Origin: Xestospongia muta
Lineage: Eukaryota; Porifera; Demospongiae; Haplosclerida; Petrosiidae
DNA: 64,000 nucleotides
Reading direction: 5' to 3'
Assembly: GCA_963693285.1 (NCBI GenBank)
Contig: OY848922.1
Location: forward strand, 1,786,923 to 1,850,922
Both the position numbers and the translations under genes were made by a program. Below the pieces are notes generated by a model. It was not told the origin of the DNA. It made no database searches and worked only from the letters and a program-made list of their open reading frames with translations. Of this stretch, positions 63,343 to 64,000 are shown piece after piece; the stretch's first letter is position 1, and the number at the start of each line of letters is the position of its first letter.

Positions 63343-64000
63343 ATCTCTTTTTACGTACGCACAAATTTAATGCATCACTGAGTTTTGAGTAAGGAATTCT
63401 CATGCACCAGTGTTCGTGCATAATACATCAATAAGAGAAGATCTAGTTGTAATTTGTTAAATAGCTGTGCTTACTATATTTCAATAAAAAGGAATTATAT
63501 TGTTTTCTTTAGAACTACATGGGATATAATGATCATTGGACACACAAAATTCATTCTCCTTTTGTCCTAGTCCCTAATACAATTATAATTAAAATATTCT
63601 GTTTATTATATTATATCTATTTTAAGAACCACCAAATTTGTTATTATTATTGTAATCATTTAATGATTTACCTTCAGACCACAAACTCACATGACATTCC
63701 TGTGGTCAAGTCAGTACTTTCCACTCCTCATACTCACTATAAGTGGTCATAGCATTTTTTGGGACAAGCACTGTACAGCACTATACAAATTTTCATGTAA
63801 ATATGTACTATGTACGTGTAAGCATGTATTGTAAGCATGTATTATATACATGTTTACATGTACATTTGTACAAGTAAACATGTCTGTAGTAGGTAATAGA
63901 TAACATCCAAATATGGTCATTGTAGATAATGTTTTTTCAATATAAGTTCTCCAACTAGACTAGCACATAATTACACACATTCATACTACTTGTTATGTCT
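63343..64000. other. Right edge, no gene seen
   Basis: AT-rich sequence with repeated acatgt words near 63790-63885. I see no exon that can be supported. Confidence 0.5.

Overview
The window is nuclear DNA of an invertebrate animal. It is AT-rich and gene-dense, most introns are roughly 50-150 bp with GT-AG borders, and the gene products are animal families (farnesylated DnaJ-A, POP7, TMEM203, endophilin-B, MVB12, a TRIM-NHL E3, a plasma-membrane-type NHE, CYP46-like P450s). The small introns, the intronless TRIM-NHL and GMC genes and the Roc-COR-CARD architecture fit a demosponge such as Amphimedon. That placement is inference from gene content and structure, not a database match. All spliced models were built by hand from splice consensus, reading phase and paralogue or family alignment.

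Layout. 1-7.2 kb (+): the 3' part of a DNAJA co-chaperone gene, POP7/RPP20, TMEM203 and a six-bladed NHL protein, tightly spaced on one strand. 7.2-10.4 kb: a gene-poor stretch. 10.4-12.1 kb (-): a PP2C-like protein. 12.4-29.7 kb: an oxidoreductase cluster with three intact 15-exon P450 genes (all -), a decayed P450 (+) and two tandem intronless GMC oxidoreductases (+). Its introns and spacers carry a small hAT-like MITE, a larger foldback element with a RecQ-helicase relic and a PHD-finger relic. 30.1-34.0 kb (-): endophilin-B (SH3GLB). 33.8-43.1 kb: a tandem segmental duplication whose unit holds SH3GLB exon 1, an intronless TRIM-NHL gene, a gene for a large unrecognised multi-pass membrane protein, and the CARD exon of the next gene. 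The second TRIM copy has two internal deletions; both membrane-protein copies are open. 42.8-46.5 kb (-): a Roc-COR-CARD gene. 47.1-49.9 kb (-): MVB12 (ESCRT-I). 50.1-58.7 kb (+): an NHE-type Na+/H+ exchanger sharing a 222-bp divergent promoter with MVB12. 58.7-64 kb: mostly minisatellites.

Themes. The P450 and GMC genes form a local redox cluster expanded by duplication. The TRIM-NHL, Roc-COR-CARD and duplicated membrane-protein genes form a second expanding neighbourhood with an innate-immunity flavour. Tandem repeats are unusually often attached to splice sites: a 38-bp array ends exactly at a DNAJA acceptor, a 52-bp array copies the SH3GLB donor, a long CT tract serves as an NHE polypyrimidine tract, and a dispersed 60-bp minisatellite carries donor-like and branch-point-like motifs.
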